A DNA stretch of 64,000 bases, taken from Nocardia goodfellowii. GTDB lineage: Bacteria > Actinomycetota > Actinomycetes > Mycobacteriales > Mycobacteriaceae. The stretch spans positions 5,518,001 through 5,582,000 of the forward strand of contig NZ_JAGGMR010000001.1 in NCBI RefSeq assembly GCF_017875645.1. The letters are read 5' to 3'. The notes under the pieces were generated by a model. The model worked only from the letters and a program-made list of their open reading frames with translations, made no database searches and was not told the origin of the DNA. The translations under genes were made by a program, and so were the position numbers. Every line of letters starts with the position of its first letter. Position 1 is the stretch's first letter. Shown here in pieces: positions 50,773-60,620 of this stretch.

Positions 50773-51358
50773 AGCGCAGTCCATCGACGGCACCCCCATC
50801 ATCATGGAGGCGACCCGCCGCCGCCTCACCGGCAAGCAGGCCGACACCGTCGACAAGCTGACTCGCTCGGCCGTGGAAGTGCTTGCCCGCGAAGGCTTCG
50901 CGGGCATGACCATTCGTCTGGTAGCGGCCGCCGCCGGCGTCGGCACGGCGACGGCCTACACCTACTTCTCCTCCAAGGAACACCTGGTCGCCGAAATCTT
51001 CTGGCGCCGCCTCGTTTCCAACCCGTCCCCCGCCAGCGAGGATCCGGACCCCGCCGTCCGGGTCATCGCGGAACTGCGCACCATCGCCATGCTCGTCGCC
51101 GATGAACAGGAACTCTCCGGCGCCGTCACCAGCGCCCTGCTCGGCCGCGACCCCGATGTCGAGCACCTGCGCATCCGGATCGGCGCGGAAATCCGCAAGC
51201 GCCTGATCCGCGCGCTCGGCCCCGAGCCCGACCTCGAGATCATCGAATCCCTGGAACTCCTCTACGCCGGCGCCCTGGTCCGCGCCGGTATGGGCTACGC
51301 CTCCTACTCCGAGATCGCGGACCTCATCGAGAAGTCCGCACTGCGCGTCCTGAAGTAG
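50765..51358 (+). CDS. TetR-family regulator, probable repressor of the P450 cluster
   Basis: A 197-residue TetR protein: DNA-binding domain at about 20-70 (LVAAAAGVGTATAYTYFSSKEH) and a helical ligand domain. It is similar to the TetR at 25219. It is the last gene of the rightward operon, 11 bp after the FAD dehydrogenase, and a copy of the cluster's shared palindrome overlaps its start. That makes it the most likely regulator of cyp51/mce, the cyp123 operon and its own operon. Its ligand is expected to be a pathway substrate or CoA derivative. Confidence 0.85.
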   Translation: MSEAQSIDGTPIIMEATRRRLTGKQADTVDKLTRSAVEVLAREGFAGMTIRLVAAAAGVGTATAYTYFSSKEHLVAEIFWRRLVSNPSPASEDPDPAVRVIAELRTIAMLVADEQELSGAVTSALLGRDPDVEHLRIRIGAEIRKRLIRALGPEPDLEIIESLELLYAGALVRAGMGYASYSEIADLIEKSALRVLK

Positions 51359-51364
51359 ATGGCG

Positions 51365-52114
51365 CTAACGCCCGCCCGCGACATCGATGAACGTGCCCGT
51401 CACATACGAGGCCTGCTCCGAGAGCAACCACACGATGGCCTCGGCCACCTCCTCGGGCCGCCCGCCCCGGCCCATCGGTAGCGTCGGCCCGATCCGATCG
51501 ACGCGCCCCGGCTCCCCGCCATCGGCGTGCATCTCGGTGTAGATGAATCCCGGGCGCACCGAATTGACCCGAATCCCTTCCCCCGCGACCTCCAACGCCA
51601 GCCCTCGCGTGAAGGTGTCCAGCGCGCCTTTGCTGGCCGCATAGTCCACATACTCCCCCGGCGACCCGAGCCGCGCCGCGGCCGAGGACACGTTCACGAT
51701 CGCCCCGCCGCCCCCGCCGTGCCTCGTCGACATCCGCCGCACCGCGTTACGCGCGCACAGCATCGGCCCGATCACATTCACCGTCATCACCCGCCGCAAC
51801 CGCTCGACGTCGAGTTCCTCCGTCCGGCACTGCTTTTCGAGTATCGCGGCATTGTTGACCAGCCCCGTCAATCCACCGAACTCCGCGTCCACGGCCCCGA
51901 ACAACTCCTCGATATCCGCCGCCTCAGCCAGATCGGCCCGCACCGCCAGCCCCACACCCCCCGTTCTCCCGATCTCCTCGCACACCCGTTCCGCCGCCTG
52001 CGCATCCTTCCGATACGTGACGCAAACCCGCTCGCCCCGCCGACCCAATGCCAACGCCACCGCCGCCCCGATCCCGCGGCTACCACCGGTGACCAGCACA
52101 CACCCCGAACCCAT
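51365..52114 (-). CDS. Short-chain dehydrogenase/reductase (FabG-like)
   Basis: A 249-residue classical SDR: LVTGGSRGIGAAVALALG, VTYRKDAQ after strand 2 (NADP preference), LVNNAAIL, the serine in IVNVSSAAAR, and YAASKGALD with the YxxxK pair; it ends TGTFIDVAGGR. Substrate unknown; the layout fits a FabG-like ketoacyl or alcohol dehydrogenase. The ATG at 52114 follows GTGGAGG. It is convergent with tetR, the stops being only 6 bp apart, and lies outside the P450 operons, so membership of the pathway is uncertain. Confidence 0.85.
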   Translation of the reverse strand: MGSGCVLVTGGSRGIGAAVALALGRRGERVCVTYRKDAQAAERVCEEIGRTGGVGLAVRADLAEAADIEELFGAVDAEFGGLTGLVNNAAILEKQCRTEELDVERLRRVMTVNVIGPMLCARNAVRRMSTRHGGGGGAIVNVSSAAARLGSPGEYVDYAASKGALDTFTRGLALEVAGEGIRVNSVRPGFIYTEMHADGGEPGRVDRIGPTLPMGRGGRPEEVAEAIVWLLSEQASYVTGTFIDVAGGR

Positions 52115-52557
52115 CGGCCACCTCCACTCGAGCCGCCAAGTCGCTGGCCACGCTACCGCTCCCGGGCCGGATGCCGAGGCAGTTTTCCGGGCACACCAGG
52201 CCGGATGTGCACCCGCACACTCCGAGCCAGTGACCCGCTCTGCCCGAGCCGCGCAGAGTCCACTGTCGGCTCTCGGCGCGGTTTTTCGGCGTGGTGTCAA
52301 ACTTGCCGCTGGGCACTCGAATTAGCCCGTGTCTGCATGGCAATAAACTGCTTATACATAGTTAGATGCGCATATCTACACTATGGGATGTTCAACATAG
52401 GTTCGGAGGCGGTCAGGTTTCAAAGCGTCAAACCTGGCCGATACCTCGCGCTGTTCCGTAAGTCGAGCCCTGGCACTCGCGCCCATCGAACAAACCTGCG
52501 GACCAGTCGATTCCCCTGTCCCACAGGGCTATCGACTGGTCCCCTCCCCCGCCGGAG
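52115..52557. other. Intergenic region with an AT-rich patch
   Basis: No gene is evident in these 443 bp between the SDR start and the 3' end of the GMC oxidoreductase gene. At about 52320-52410 the composition falls sharply in GC (GCAATAAACTGCTTATACAT and a TAGAT-N6-ATCTA inverted repeat at about 52361-52376). This patch may hold a promoter, a protein-binding site or a small insertion. Confidence 0.4.
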
Positions 52558-54144
52558 TTAATCGGCGAGGATGAATCCCGCGGCTTGCTCGCCGATGAAA
52601 ACGGCGGGAGCGTAGGTGTGGCCACGAATGAGCAGTGGCATGACCGAGGCGTCGGCGACTCGCAGTGCCTCTACTCCACGGACTTTCAGATGTGGATCCA
52701 CGACGCTGGCGGGGTCCGTACCCATACGACAGGTACCGACGGGATGGTAGAGGGTATGGGAGTAGCCGTTGAGGGCGAGCTCGAGGGTGGCTTCGAGATC
52801 GGGCGGGGACTTCGGCGGATAGATGAGCGGTCCGAGGATCGATTTCATGGCCGGCTTAGCGGCGAGATCCGCGCACACCCGCAGGCCCGCCATGATCGCC
52901 GCGCGGTCGGCATCCGCGCTGTCGGTGAGGTAGCCGGGATCGATCACCGGTTTGGTGGTGGGATCGGCTGCCGCCAAACCGATCCGGCCGCGACTGCGTG
53001 GACGGAGCAGCACAGTCGCCAGGATGACGCCGTGTTCGCTCGGATCCCGCAAGCCTTCGTAGAAGAACGGCGCGGGTGCGTAGATCAGCTCGAGGTCGGG
53101 CAGTTCGAGGTCGGGCCGGGAACGCACGAATCCGTACGCCTCGCCGACGTTGGAGGTGAGCATGCCACGGTGCCGAACCAGGTAGTCGATGAGTTCCCTG
53201 GGCTTCTCGGCGTCGAAGAGGGAATCGGCCGCAACGCCGTAGCCGATGCCGGCGACGAGATGATCCTGTAGGTTCGCGCCCACCTCCGAGCTGTGCTGCA
53301 CGGTCGCGATGCCGTGCCGGCCCAGTTCCACCATGTCTCCCACGCCCGAGAGCATCAGTAGTTGCGGACTGTTGATCGCGCCGCCGCACAGCACCACCTC
53401 GCGGCGCGCGGTAACCGTGTATGTCTCCGCGCCGCGGCGGTATTCGACACCCACGGCTCGTTTGCCATCGAAGAGCACCCGGGTTGCCGGCGCTTCCGGG
53501 AGCACCGTGAGGTTGGGCCGCCGCATGGCCGGTCTCAGGTACGCGTCGGCAGTACTCCAGCGACGCCCGCGGCGCTGGGTCACCATGGTCTGGCTGAATC
53601 CGTCGGGTCGCGGGCGATTCGGCGGCTCGACCGTGTACCCGGCTTCCCGCACCGCTGCCAGAAAGGCCGCCGTGGACGCCCGTGGACTGCGCTGTTTCGA
53701 CACGTACAGCGGCCCGGTCGCCCCCTCGTCCGGATATTGGGCGTCCTGGACGTTCTCGATCCGCCGGAACTGCGCGATCGCCGCCGCGAAGCCCCATTCC
53801 TCGCCGGCGAGCAGGCCCCACTCGTCGTAGTCGGCCCGGAACCCGCGCACCCACATCATCGCGTTCATCGAGGACGAGCCACCGAACATCTTCCCGCGCG
53901 GCCAATAGATCTGCCGGTGGTCCAGCTCCGGTTGCGGCTCGGTCAGGTAGTCCCAATCCACTTCGGAGCGAAAGAGTTTCGAGAACGCGGCCGGGATATG
54001 CGTGAACTTGTTCTTGTCCGGCGGCCCGGCCTCCAGCACTACGACCCGGGTGCCGCGATCCGCGCTGAGCCGGTTCGCGAGTACCGAACCCGCCGATCCG
54101 GCCCCCACGATCACATAATCCGCAGTTAGCTCATCCGTGGCCAT
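52558..54144 (-). CDS. GMC-family oxidoreductase (choline/alcohol dehydrogenase-like)
   Basis: A 528-residue GMC flavoprotein: FAD motif [17 protein letters not shown] (10-26), [21 protein letters not shown] (the family's first signature), [16 protein letters not shown] (second signature), and the C-terminal [13 protein letters not shown] with the catalytic histidine plus [16 protein letters not shown], in which His replaces the usual Asn or His pair partner. The substrate alcohol is not evident. The ATG at 54144 follows GGAGTCAG. No regulator is adjacent. Confidence 0.85.
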   Translation of the reverse strand: MATDELTADYVIVGAGSAGSVLANRLSADRGTRVVVLEAGPPDKNKFTHIPAAFSKLFRSEVDWDYLTEPQPELDHRQIYWPRGKMFGGSSSMNAMMWVRGFRADYDEWGLLAGEEWGFAAAIAQFRRIENVQDAQYPDEGATGPLYVSKQRSPRASTAAFLAAVREAGYTVEPPNRPRPDGFSQTMVTQRRGRRWSTADAYLRPAMRRPNLTVLPEAPATRVLFDGKRAVGVEYRRGAETYTVTARREVVLCGGAINSPQLLMLSGVGDMVELGRHGIATVQHSSEVGANLQDHLVAGIGYGVAADSLFDAEKPRELIDYLVRHRGMLTSNVGEAYGFVRSRPDLELPDLELIYAPAPFFYEGLRDPSEHGVILATVLLRPRSRGRIGLAAADPTTKPVIDPGYLTDSADADRAAIMAGLRVCADLAAKPAMKSILGPLIYPPKSPPDLEATLELALNGYSHTLYHPVGTCRMGTDPASVVDPHLKVRGVEALRVADASVMPLLIRGHTYAPAVFIGEQAAGFILAD

Positions 54145-54239
54145 AGCCTGACTCCCATCCGCACCGCGCCCTCCCAACATACGAGCCGCTTCTTCGCGCA
54201 GTCCGGGTTTCCCGGAAACAACGGGAGACCGTCGATCAT

Positions 54240-54422
54240 TCAGGCCGCGCCGAACAGCGCGGCGGAGGCGGCGGCGGCGAGTAGGTAGGGCATCGGGTAG
54301 CCCAGGTGCGAGTAATACCGGGCGCGCAGGATGGTGGCTACCGCCAGCAGGAAATAGAGGGTGAGCCCGATCGCGGCGGCCAGAGCGGCCAGCACAGTGA
54401 CGACGAGATAGGTGGTATGCAT
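54240..54422 (-). CDS. Very short DoxX-like membrane protein
   Basis: A 60-residue protein with two hydrophobic segments (about 5-30 and 45-60) and a preceding strong ribosome binding site (AGGAGG before the ATG at 54422). It resembles the first half of DoxX-like proteins (about 120 residues) and stops after the second segment, so it is either a naturally short form or a truncated gene. It is divergent from an ECF sigma factor at 54536; DoxX-type proteins occur near SnoaL-tailed sigma factors. Confidence 0.5.
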   Translation of the reverse strand: MHTTYLVVTVLAALAAAIGLTLYFLLAVATILRARYYSHLGYPMPYLLAAAASAALFGAA

Positions 54423-54535
54423 GGGACCCTCCTGGGTTCGATTTGCCCGGCGTCTGCGATGGTGGACGCGGTCGGCTCCGGGGCAGTTCTCCGGCCGCTA
54501 CCGAGATGACGGATACCGACGGCGATAGGTGACGA

Positions 54536-55417
54536 GTGAGCGGGCAGGAATTGTTGGCGCGGTCCTTCGAAGGCCGGCGCGATCACTTGCGGAGCGTCGC
54601 CTATCGCCTGCTGGGGTCCGCCGCCGACGCCGAGGACGCGGTCCAGGAGGCGTGGTTGCGTCTCGCCGCGGCCGACGCCGGAACGATCGAGAACCTGGCC
54701 GGGTGGCTCACCACCGTGGTGTCCCGGATCTGCCTGGACATGCTGCGCGCACGCGCGGCGCGGCGCGAAGATCCGCTCGACTCGGCCGGTGACGCCGCCT
54801 ATGACAACGAGCCCGAACACGAAGCGGTGCTGATCGATTCGGTGGGGCGTGCCCTACTCGTGGTCCTGACTACGCTCGGCCCCGATGAACGGGTCGCCTT
54901 CGTCCTGCACGATATGTTCGCGGTCCCCTTCGACGAGATAGCGCCGATCGTCGGGCGCAGCACCGCGACCACCAAGAAGCTGGCCAGCCGGGCAAGGCTC
55001 CGGGCACGCGGCGAGTCCACCGCTCCGAGCGCGGAGCTCGCCCGGCAGCGGCAGGTCGTCGAGGCGTTCCTGGCGGCTGCCCGCGAGGGCGATCTCGCCG
55101 CCCTGCTGGCGGTGCTGGCGCCCGATGTGGTCCGCACCGCCGATCCCGCCGCGCTGCCCGCCGGGATGGCGGTCGTGGTCCGGGGCGCGGCGGCGGTCGC
55201 GAAGGAAACACTTGTCCTGCAACGCCGTTCGCGGGTCGCCGGGATCGCGGTGGTCGACGGCGCGGTCGGGATCATCGTCGCCCCGCGCGGCAAACTCGTG
55301 CTGGCCCTGCGAATCACAGTGGCCGACGATCGCGTTACCGCTTACGAGGTGATCGCCGACCCGGTCCGCCTGCGCGACCTCGACATCATGCCACTCCCCG
55401 GCTCCATGATCGGCTGA
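54536..55417 (+). CDS. ECF-type RNA polymerase sigma factor with SnoaL-like C-terminal domain
   Basis: A 293-residue sigma factor starting at GTG: region 2 at about 10-75 ([20 protein letters not shown]), region 4 at about 108-158 ([26 protein letters not shown]) and a C-terminal SnoaL-like domain (about 172-285). Unlike the two ECF41 factors at 1744 and 12696, it lacks WLPEP, DGGG and NPAKL, so it belongs to another SnoaL-tailed ECF group. It is alone on its strand, divergent from the short DoxX-like gene. Confidence 0.85.
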   Translation: MSGQELLARSFEGRRDHLRSVAYRLLGSAADAEDAVQEAWLRLAAADAGTIENLAGWLTTVVSRICLDMLRARAARREDPLDSAGDAAYDNEPEHEAVLIDSVGRALLVVLTTLGPDERVAFVLHDMFAVPFDEIAPIVGRSTATTKKLASRARLRARGESTAPSAELARQRQVVEAFLAAAREGDLAALLAVLAPDVVRTADPAALPAGMAVVVRGAAAVAKETLVLQRRSRVAGIAVVDGAVGIIVAPRGKLVLALRITVADDRVTAYEVIADPVRLRDLDIMPLPGSMIG

Positions 55418-55525
55418 CCGCGGCGCACCTGGCGAGCTCCGCGACTCACCGGGCGCCACCCCCGTTGACCGTTCCCAGGTAGAGCGCGAAGGTCGCGCGG
55501 GGGAAACAGGTCGGCACGGTTCCGG

Positions 55526-56002
55526 CTACAGCGCCGGGACGCGATCGAATCCGATCGGCGGCGTCGGTGTCGGCCGCGAATGCAGCACGGGGCGAAAGTC
55601 CGGCATTGCCGTGAGGACGTCCACGTTGCGGGCCGCGTAGCAGCGCACGCGCGGCAAAGCCCGGGTGACTTCGGCGCGCTCGATGGGTTCGGCGTCGACG
55701 AAGGCGATCGCGTCCAACGGGAGACCCAGGGTTTGCGCGATCCGGACGATCGCGGAGGACTTTCGGCCCCAGCCGATTTCGATGGCGGAGAACATCTCAT
55801 AGAGGCCGTGCCGGTAGAGGGCGTCGAGGGTGCGTGCGCGGTCGCTGCGACTGGCGACGGCATGCCAGATGCCCCGGTCGCTCAGCGTGCGCAGGGTGCG
55901 CAGCGCATCCGCTTTCGGCATGGTGCCGGTGGCGTCGCAGACGACGCCGTCCCACAGGGTGTTGTCCAGTTCCCAGACCAGACATCGCAGAGCCGGTCGC
56001 AT
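55526..56002 (-). CDS. HAD-superfamily FkbH-like protein lacking the nucleophile aspartate
   Basis: A 158-residue HAD-type protein: CLVWELDNTLWDGVV (7-21) is motif I, with Glu11 where the catalytic first Asp (DxD) should be; the second Asp is present (Asp13). VASRSDR matches motif II and GWGRKSSAIVRIAQ motif III; AIAFVDAEPIERAEV matches the last acidic motif. It resembles the FkbH/HAD-IIIC group, which helps make glyceryl- or methoxymalonyl-ACP in polyketide pathways. Asp to Glu usually abolishes phosphoryl transfer. The ATG at 56002 is preferred. A polyketide-synthase remnant lies 3 kb away. Confidence 0.75.
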   Translation of the reverse strand: MRPALRCLVWELDNTLWDGVVCDATGTMPKADALRTLRTLSDRGIWHAVASRSDRARTLDALYRHGLYEMFSAIEIGWGRKSSAIVRIAQTLGLPLDAIAFVDAEPIERAEVTRALPRVRCYAARNVDVLTAMPDFRPVLHSRPTPTPPIGFDRVPAL

Positions 56003-56311
56003 ACGCCTGCTCCTATCCGCTCGTCGCACCACTCCGGTTCCCACCATGCGCGCCCGGCACATGCCGGGCAAGCCCCCGGTTTTCGGGGTGCCGGCCCGCC
56101 GTGGGCGATACTACCGGTACCGGCCGCGGAACGGACGACTCGGAATTCACCCGTGCCCCGCCTGATTCGACGCAATCTGTGCATGATCACAAATTCGCCT
56201 GCTGAACAGCTATTCGATCGCACATTGCACACCGAATCGATCCGTGCCGGGCATACTGCGGTTAGTGTGAATGCTCCACACAGCAATTTCGGGGGTGGAA
56301 GGAAGTCTTCA

Positions 56312-57532
56312 ATGACCGTCGACAGTTCGGCTCGTCCGAGCCTGACTTTGTCCGGCAAACCGATGTCGTCCTCGCTCAAGGACGTACGCTCGCTCTCCCG
56401 CCAGATGGTCGGTCATTTCGTGGAAAACGTGGTGCCGTGTGGCACGCTGCCCGGCGACGCGATCACCGGCGACGTCACCACGATCACCCGGGTCTGCCTG
56501 GAATTCGCGGTGAGCATGCTGGACGGGGTCGACATTCCCGCCAAGCTCGCCCGGCTGCAGGACGCGGCGGCGGGCTGGGCCCGCGAAGGCGTGCCGATCG
56601 ACACCATCCAGCACTCCATTCACGAGGGCTTCAAGATCGGCCTGGATCTGGTGGTGTCCAACGCCCACATCAAGGACTACGACAACCTCGTCGACGGCGC
56701 GAAAATGGTGCTGGAGATGCTGGACCAGATCACCTCCGCCATCTCCGTCGCCTACGTGCGAGAGCTGCGGGCCGTGGTCAGCGAACATCACACCGCCGTG
56801 CACACCTTGACCTCGGCGCTGCTCGGCGGGCACAGCACCTCGACCATGGCTCGTGAATGCGGCATCTCCGTCGCCCCGTCGTATGACGTTGTGGCGGTAG
56901 CCATTCCGCCGCACCGCGAGGAAGCCAACCCCGCGGTCGACACCCAGGTCGTGGCACGGCGCAAACTGCGGCGCGTGCAGGCCGAACTCGCCACGCGCTG
57001 TGGCAACAACGCCTTGTCGCTGCTCAGCGTGGACGGCGGTACGGTGCTGATTCCCGCGGGCATGTTCGAGAGCGCCGAATTGGACGCGCTGGTGGTGCAG
57101 CTCTCCCAGGCCGCGCAGGTCGGGATCACCGCGACCCTGGTGCAGGCGACGCCGGATCTGATCCCCGACGCCGCCGACCAGGCCCACGAACTGCTGGATA
57201 TGGTGCAGCGCCTGCAAGCGGTGCCAGGACTCTATCGATTCGACGAACTGGCCCTGGAATATCAGCTGACCCGCCCCGGACCCGGCCGCGAATACCTCGG
57301 CTCGCTGCTGGACCCGCTCGACGAGCATCCCGAACTACTGGAAACCTTGCAGCGCCACATCGCCAACAATCTCAACCGCCAGCGCACGGCCCGCGTTCTG
57401 CACGTGCACACCAACACCGTCGACTATCGGCTCAAGCGCATCGCCCAGCTCACCGGCTTCGATCCGGCCCAGCCCTCCGGATTGTGGTATCTGCGTTCGG
57501 CCCTGGTGGCCCGCTCGTACCGCGCGAGCTGA
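56312..57532 (+). CDS. PucR/CdaR-type transcriptional regulator
   Basis: A 406-residue regulator ending in the PucR helix-turn-helix: ETLQRHIANNLNRQRTARVL followed by HVHTNTVDYRLKRIAQLTGF. The N-terminal region (about 25-165) is an all-helical sensor-like domain, and the middle carries a GGDEF-like relic region typical of PucR/CdaR regulators. An open stretch continues far upstream of the ATG at 56312, but the start is fixed by GGAAGGAAG before it and by family length. Target genes are unknown; the mycolyltransferase downstream is convergent. Confidence 0.8.
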   Translation: MTVDSSARPSLTLSGKPMSSSLKDVRSLSRQMVGHFVENVVPCGTLPGDAITGDVTTITRVCLEFAVSMLDGVDIPAKLARLQDAAAGWAREGVPIDTIQHSIHEGFKIGLDLVVSNAHIKDYDNLVDGAKMVLEMLDQITSAISVAYVRELRAVVSEHHTAVHTLTSALLGGHSTSTMARECGISVAPSYDVVAVAIPPHREEANPAVDTQVVARRKLRRVQAELATRCGNNALSLLSVDGGTVLIPAGMFESAELDALVVQLSQAAQVGITATLVQATPDLIPDAADQAHELLDMVQRLQAVPGLYRFDELALEYQLTRPGPGREYLGSLLDPLDEHPELLETLQRHIANNLNRQRTARVLHVHTNTVDYRLKRIAQLTGFDPAQPSGLWYLRSALVARSYRAS

Positions 57533-58531
57533 TCAGCGCTCCGGCAGACCGAGTCCGCGGGCGAGCACCGGCCACGAGTTCTTCAGCGCCTCTTGCCAAT
57601 AGCCCCAGGAGTGCGAGCCGGTGGGCTGGAAGTCGAAGGTGGCGGGAATGCCGAGCCGATCGAGCTTGTCCCGCAGGTTGTGCGTGCACCAGTTGACGGC
57701 CGCCTCGATCACTCCGCCGAGCACCAGTTGATTGACGAAGCCGCGCGGTCCCGGCTGCATGTGCGTGCCGTTGTAGACGTCGTACATGCCCGGCACGCCG
57801 GTCCCGGTGGAGACGTACAACTCCAGCCCACGCAGTTGCCCGGCGTGTACATAGGGGTCGTTGGCCGCCCACATCGGATCATCCGGTGGACCGTACATGT
57901 TCACGGTATTGCCGCCGCCCCAACTCTCCACGGCCAGCTCGATGAACTTCCGCCCGATCGGATCACTGGTCTGCGCGCATCCGCTGTAGGCGGCGACCGC
58001 GCGGTACAGCCCGGGTGCGGCGATCGGCAGTTGCAACACCGAGGTTCCCGAAGTCGACAGTCCGGCAATGGCATTCGCGCCGGTAGTCTCGAATTCGGCG
58101 TCGATCAGCGGCGGGAGCTCCTCGGTCAGGAAGGTCTTCCATTTGTAGAGCCCGAGTTTCGGGTCCGGCGCCCGCCAGTCGGTGTAGTAGCTCCACTTGC
58201 CGCCGATCGGCTGCACCACGTTCACCTGCTTACCCGACAGGAACCCGAGCACGTCGGTGTTCTTCTGCCAGGTGGCCGAATCCTGGCCGCCGCCACCGCC
58301 GTTCAGCAGATACAGCGTCGGGCTGGGTACCGAGCGATCGGCGGGCCGCAGCACGTCGACCATGATGTCCTGACGCATGGCCGCCGAGTAGACGCGCAGT
58401 TGCACGGTGCGCTCGCCCTTGGGCCAGGACCCGGTGATCGCGGCGCGGTCCGGCTCGGCCACGGCGGGTGGGGCCGCCAATACCGACGCGGCAACCACGG
58501 CGAATACTTGCACGCAGGTGCGCATTTTCAT
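57533..58531 (-). CDS. Secreted mycolyltransferase-like esterase (antigen 85 family)
   Basis: A 332-residue exported alpha/beta hydrolase: signal peptide 1-25 with AVA cleavage, GLSTSGTS with the nucleophile Ser159, LYVSTGTGVPG, and the C-terminal SHSWGYW holding the catalytic histidine. These are the hallmarks of antigen 85/mycolyltransferases, which attach mycolic acids to arabinogalactan or trehalose outside the cell. Two cysteines near residues 185 and 286 could form a disulfide. The ATG at 58531 follows AGGAG. A second, incomplete member is at 63688. It marks the organism as a mycolic-acid-producing actinobacterium. Confidence 0.9.
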   Translation of the reverse strand: MKMRTCVQVFAVVAASVLAAPPAVAEPDRAAITGSWPKGERTVQLRVYSAAMRQDIMVDVLRPADRSVPSPTLYLLNGGGGGQDSATWQKNTDVLGFLSGKQVNVVQPIGGKWSYYTDWRAPDPKLGLYKWKTFLTEELPPLIDAEFETTGANAIAGLSTSGTSVLQLPIAAPGLYRAVAAYSGCAQTSDPIGRKFIELAVESWGGGNTVNMYGPPDDPMWAANDPYVHAGQLRGLELYVSTGTGVPGMYDVYNGTHMQPGPRGFVNQLVLGGVIEAAVNWCTHNLRDKLDRLGIPATFDFQPTGSHSWGYWQEALKNSWPVLARGLGLPER

Positions 58532-58998
58532 CGAATACTCCTAACGAGGGGCCACGCACAGCTCCATCCCGGACTCCGGGACACGAATCCGGCGCGCGAA
58601 CGGCTACTTCTCCTCGATAATGCGGCCGTTCGCTTTGCACGAATTCCGGCAACGGCCGGCGCGCCAGACAGTACCGATTGCGCCGCGCATTTGCCGGTGG
58701 CTTACTCGAACCTTCGCCCGCTACACAAGCGGTGCCGCAGCCACCTTGTGAATCGCCACCATCCGCAGCGTACGACGCTGCGGAAACGCGAACATCCGGC
58801 AATTTGTCGTGATTCACAGTCATGTCCGGAGATCGCTGTGCAGTGACAATATCTTGCCGCACAGGCATTCTCGGGCCGCCCGCCGGTGCGTACCGTAGAC
58901 CGAATCCGACCGCCCCGGGCACTGCGGTCGGCCACTGACCATTGCCGGCCTCAGCGCGGAGTTGCTGAATTCCCATGCCCGTGTTCGGAAGGAATGTC
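58532..58998. other. Divergent intergenic region
   Basis: These 467 bp separate the leftward mycolyltransferase from the rightward PKS remnant. I see no gene; short frames are not protein-like. The stretch at about 58800-58850 (AATTTGTCGTGATTCACAGT) is less GC-rich and may contain promoter elements. Confidence 0.4.
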
Positions 58999-60501
58999 GT
59001 GTCGGACATCGCTATTGCTGGAATCGGCCGCCGTTTCGCCGGTGGAATCGACGCACCGGAAAGTTTCTGGCAGTTCGTCGCCGGCGAGCAGCACGCGGTT
59101 CCCGAAATTCCGGCGGATCGCTGGGGCTATCGGCGCTACGCGCACGCCCGCCGCCGGGAACCGGTCGCGCGGCCGCCGCGGCACTATGGCGTTCTCCCCC
59201 TGTCCGCCCGCAGCGCTCCCGCCGTCCGCGCCCTGGCGGGCCGATTCGCCGACTTGCTCAGCGCGGGCGCCGATCCCGGCCGGCTCGCCGAAGCGGCATG
59301 GACCCGGCTGGCCCACCATCCGTTCCGCACCGGAATACTCCTGGACGACAGCGGCGCGATGATCCGGCAGCTGAGACATTTCGCCTCGGGTGCGGGGCGG
59401 GACGCGACACGGACCGTAACCCGCGGCGGCGCTGAGCCGGTCTTCGTCTTCTCCGGCACGGGCCCGCAGTGGTGGGGTATGGCGCGCGACCTGCTCAGCG
59501 CCGACGGCGCCTTCGCCGACACCGCGCATGTGATCGACACCGAATTCCGCGCGCTGGCCGGCTGGTCGATCATCGAGGAACTCCTGATGCGCGGCGAGCT
59601 GGATGCCGGGGTGAGTTCCACCGAGTTCGCCCAGGCCGCCAATTTCCTGGTCCAAGTGGCGCTGGTCGAGGAGTTGGCCGAATTCGGTATTCGCCCGGCC
59701 GCTGTTGTCGGGCACGGCGCCGGCGAGGTCTCGGCTGCCTGCGTCAGCGGCATGCTGTCACTGAAAGACGCTGTGCGCGTGACCCATCACCGGGCCCGCG
59801 CGCAGGCCACGACCGCCGGTTCCGGCGGCATGCTGGCGACCGGTCTCACCCTCGACCAAGCCCTCGAACTCGTCGCGGACGACGTTGCCGCCGACATCGC
59901 CGCGATCGACAGTGGCACCGCGCTGACCTTGTCCGGTACTGCCGACCGGCTGGACGCGATCGCCGAACGGCTTACCGGGCAAGGTGTTCCCGCCCGTCGA
60001 CTGCCCGTCGACGTGCCCTATCACAGTGCGCTGATGAACCCCATCCTCGACGACCTGCGTACCGCCCTCGCGGACCTTTCCCCGCAGCGTCCGCGAATCC
60101 CGCTCTACTCGACGGTGACCGGCGCGACCGTCGCCGAGGCAGACTGGGACGCCGAGTATTGGTGCGCGAACGTGCGCCGCCCGGTCCGCTTCGCGGATGC
60201 CGTCACCAGCCTGATCGGCGCGGGCAGCCGGGTGTTCCTCGAAGTCGGTGCGCACCCCGTGCTGTCGGGCGATATCCACCAGACCCTCTGTGACACCGGG
60301 GAAACCGGCGCTACTGTGCCGACCTTGGACCGCGAGCAGCCCGACTCCGCGAGCATCCGCACAACGCTGGCGGGCCTGTTCAGCGCAGGCGCTCTGGATC
60401 CCGCGGGGTTCTTCCCGTCGGATCGGCGAGACACCACGACCGAACGCGAGCCGAGCGCATACGCGCGGAATTCGCCGCGACCGAGCGGGACCCGGCGGTG
60501 A
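58999..60501 (+). pseudogene. Degenerate type I polyketide synthase: ketosynthase stub joined to an acyltransferase lacking its serine
   Basis: An open frame of 500 residues starting at GTG after GGAAGGA. The first 45 residues (IAIAGIGRRFAGGIDAPESF and EIPADRW) are the beginning of a ketosynthase domain, but the remaining 380 or so residues with the catalytic Cys-His-His are missing. The sequence jumps to the KS-AT linker and an acyltransferase domain (about 140-440). In the AT, the GHSxGE active-site motif reads GHGAGE (238-243), with Gly240 replacing the nucleophile serine (AGC to GGC would suffice). YHSALMNP and later AT motifs remain. Past about residue 480 a coherent ACP-linker-like sequence continues in a different frame. 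It cannot be a working PKS; a binding role is possible. Confidence 0.7.
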
Positions 60502-60506
60502 GGCGG

Positions 60507-60620
60507 ATGCTTGCTGAACGACTGGCCGTCGTGCCGGATGCGACCTCGGAATCCCTCGTCCCGATCGTCGCCCTCGGATGCGCCGCTGCCACGGCTCGAA
60601 CCGGTCGGAGTCCGAGATGA
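60507..60620 (+). pseudogene. ACP-linker-like tail of the PKS in a different frame
   Basis: MLAERLAVVPDATSESLVPI and the residues before it in the same frame (AERIRAEFAATERDPAVRR) resemble the helical linker and first helix of a PKS acyl-carrier domain, which then ends at a stop overlapping the MFS start. This frame differs from the AT frame, so the gene seems to have a frameshift near 60440 and a truncated ACP. As a 37-codon reading frame it could also couple translation into the MFS gene. Confidence 0.4.

Noticed and set aside
55580..56311. Apparent 244-residue N-terminal extension of the PucR regulator
   Set aside because: It overlaps the HAD gene on the other strand and is not protein-like. 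The ATG at 56312 has a good ribosome binding site and gives the family length.
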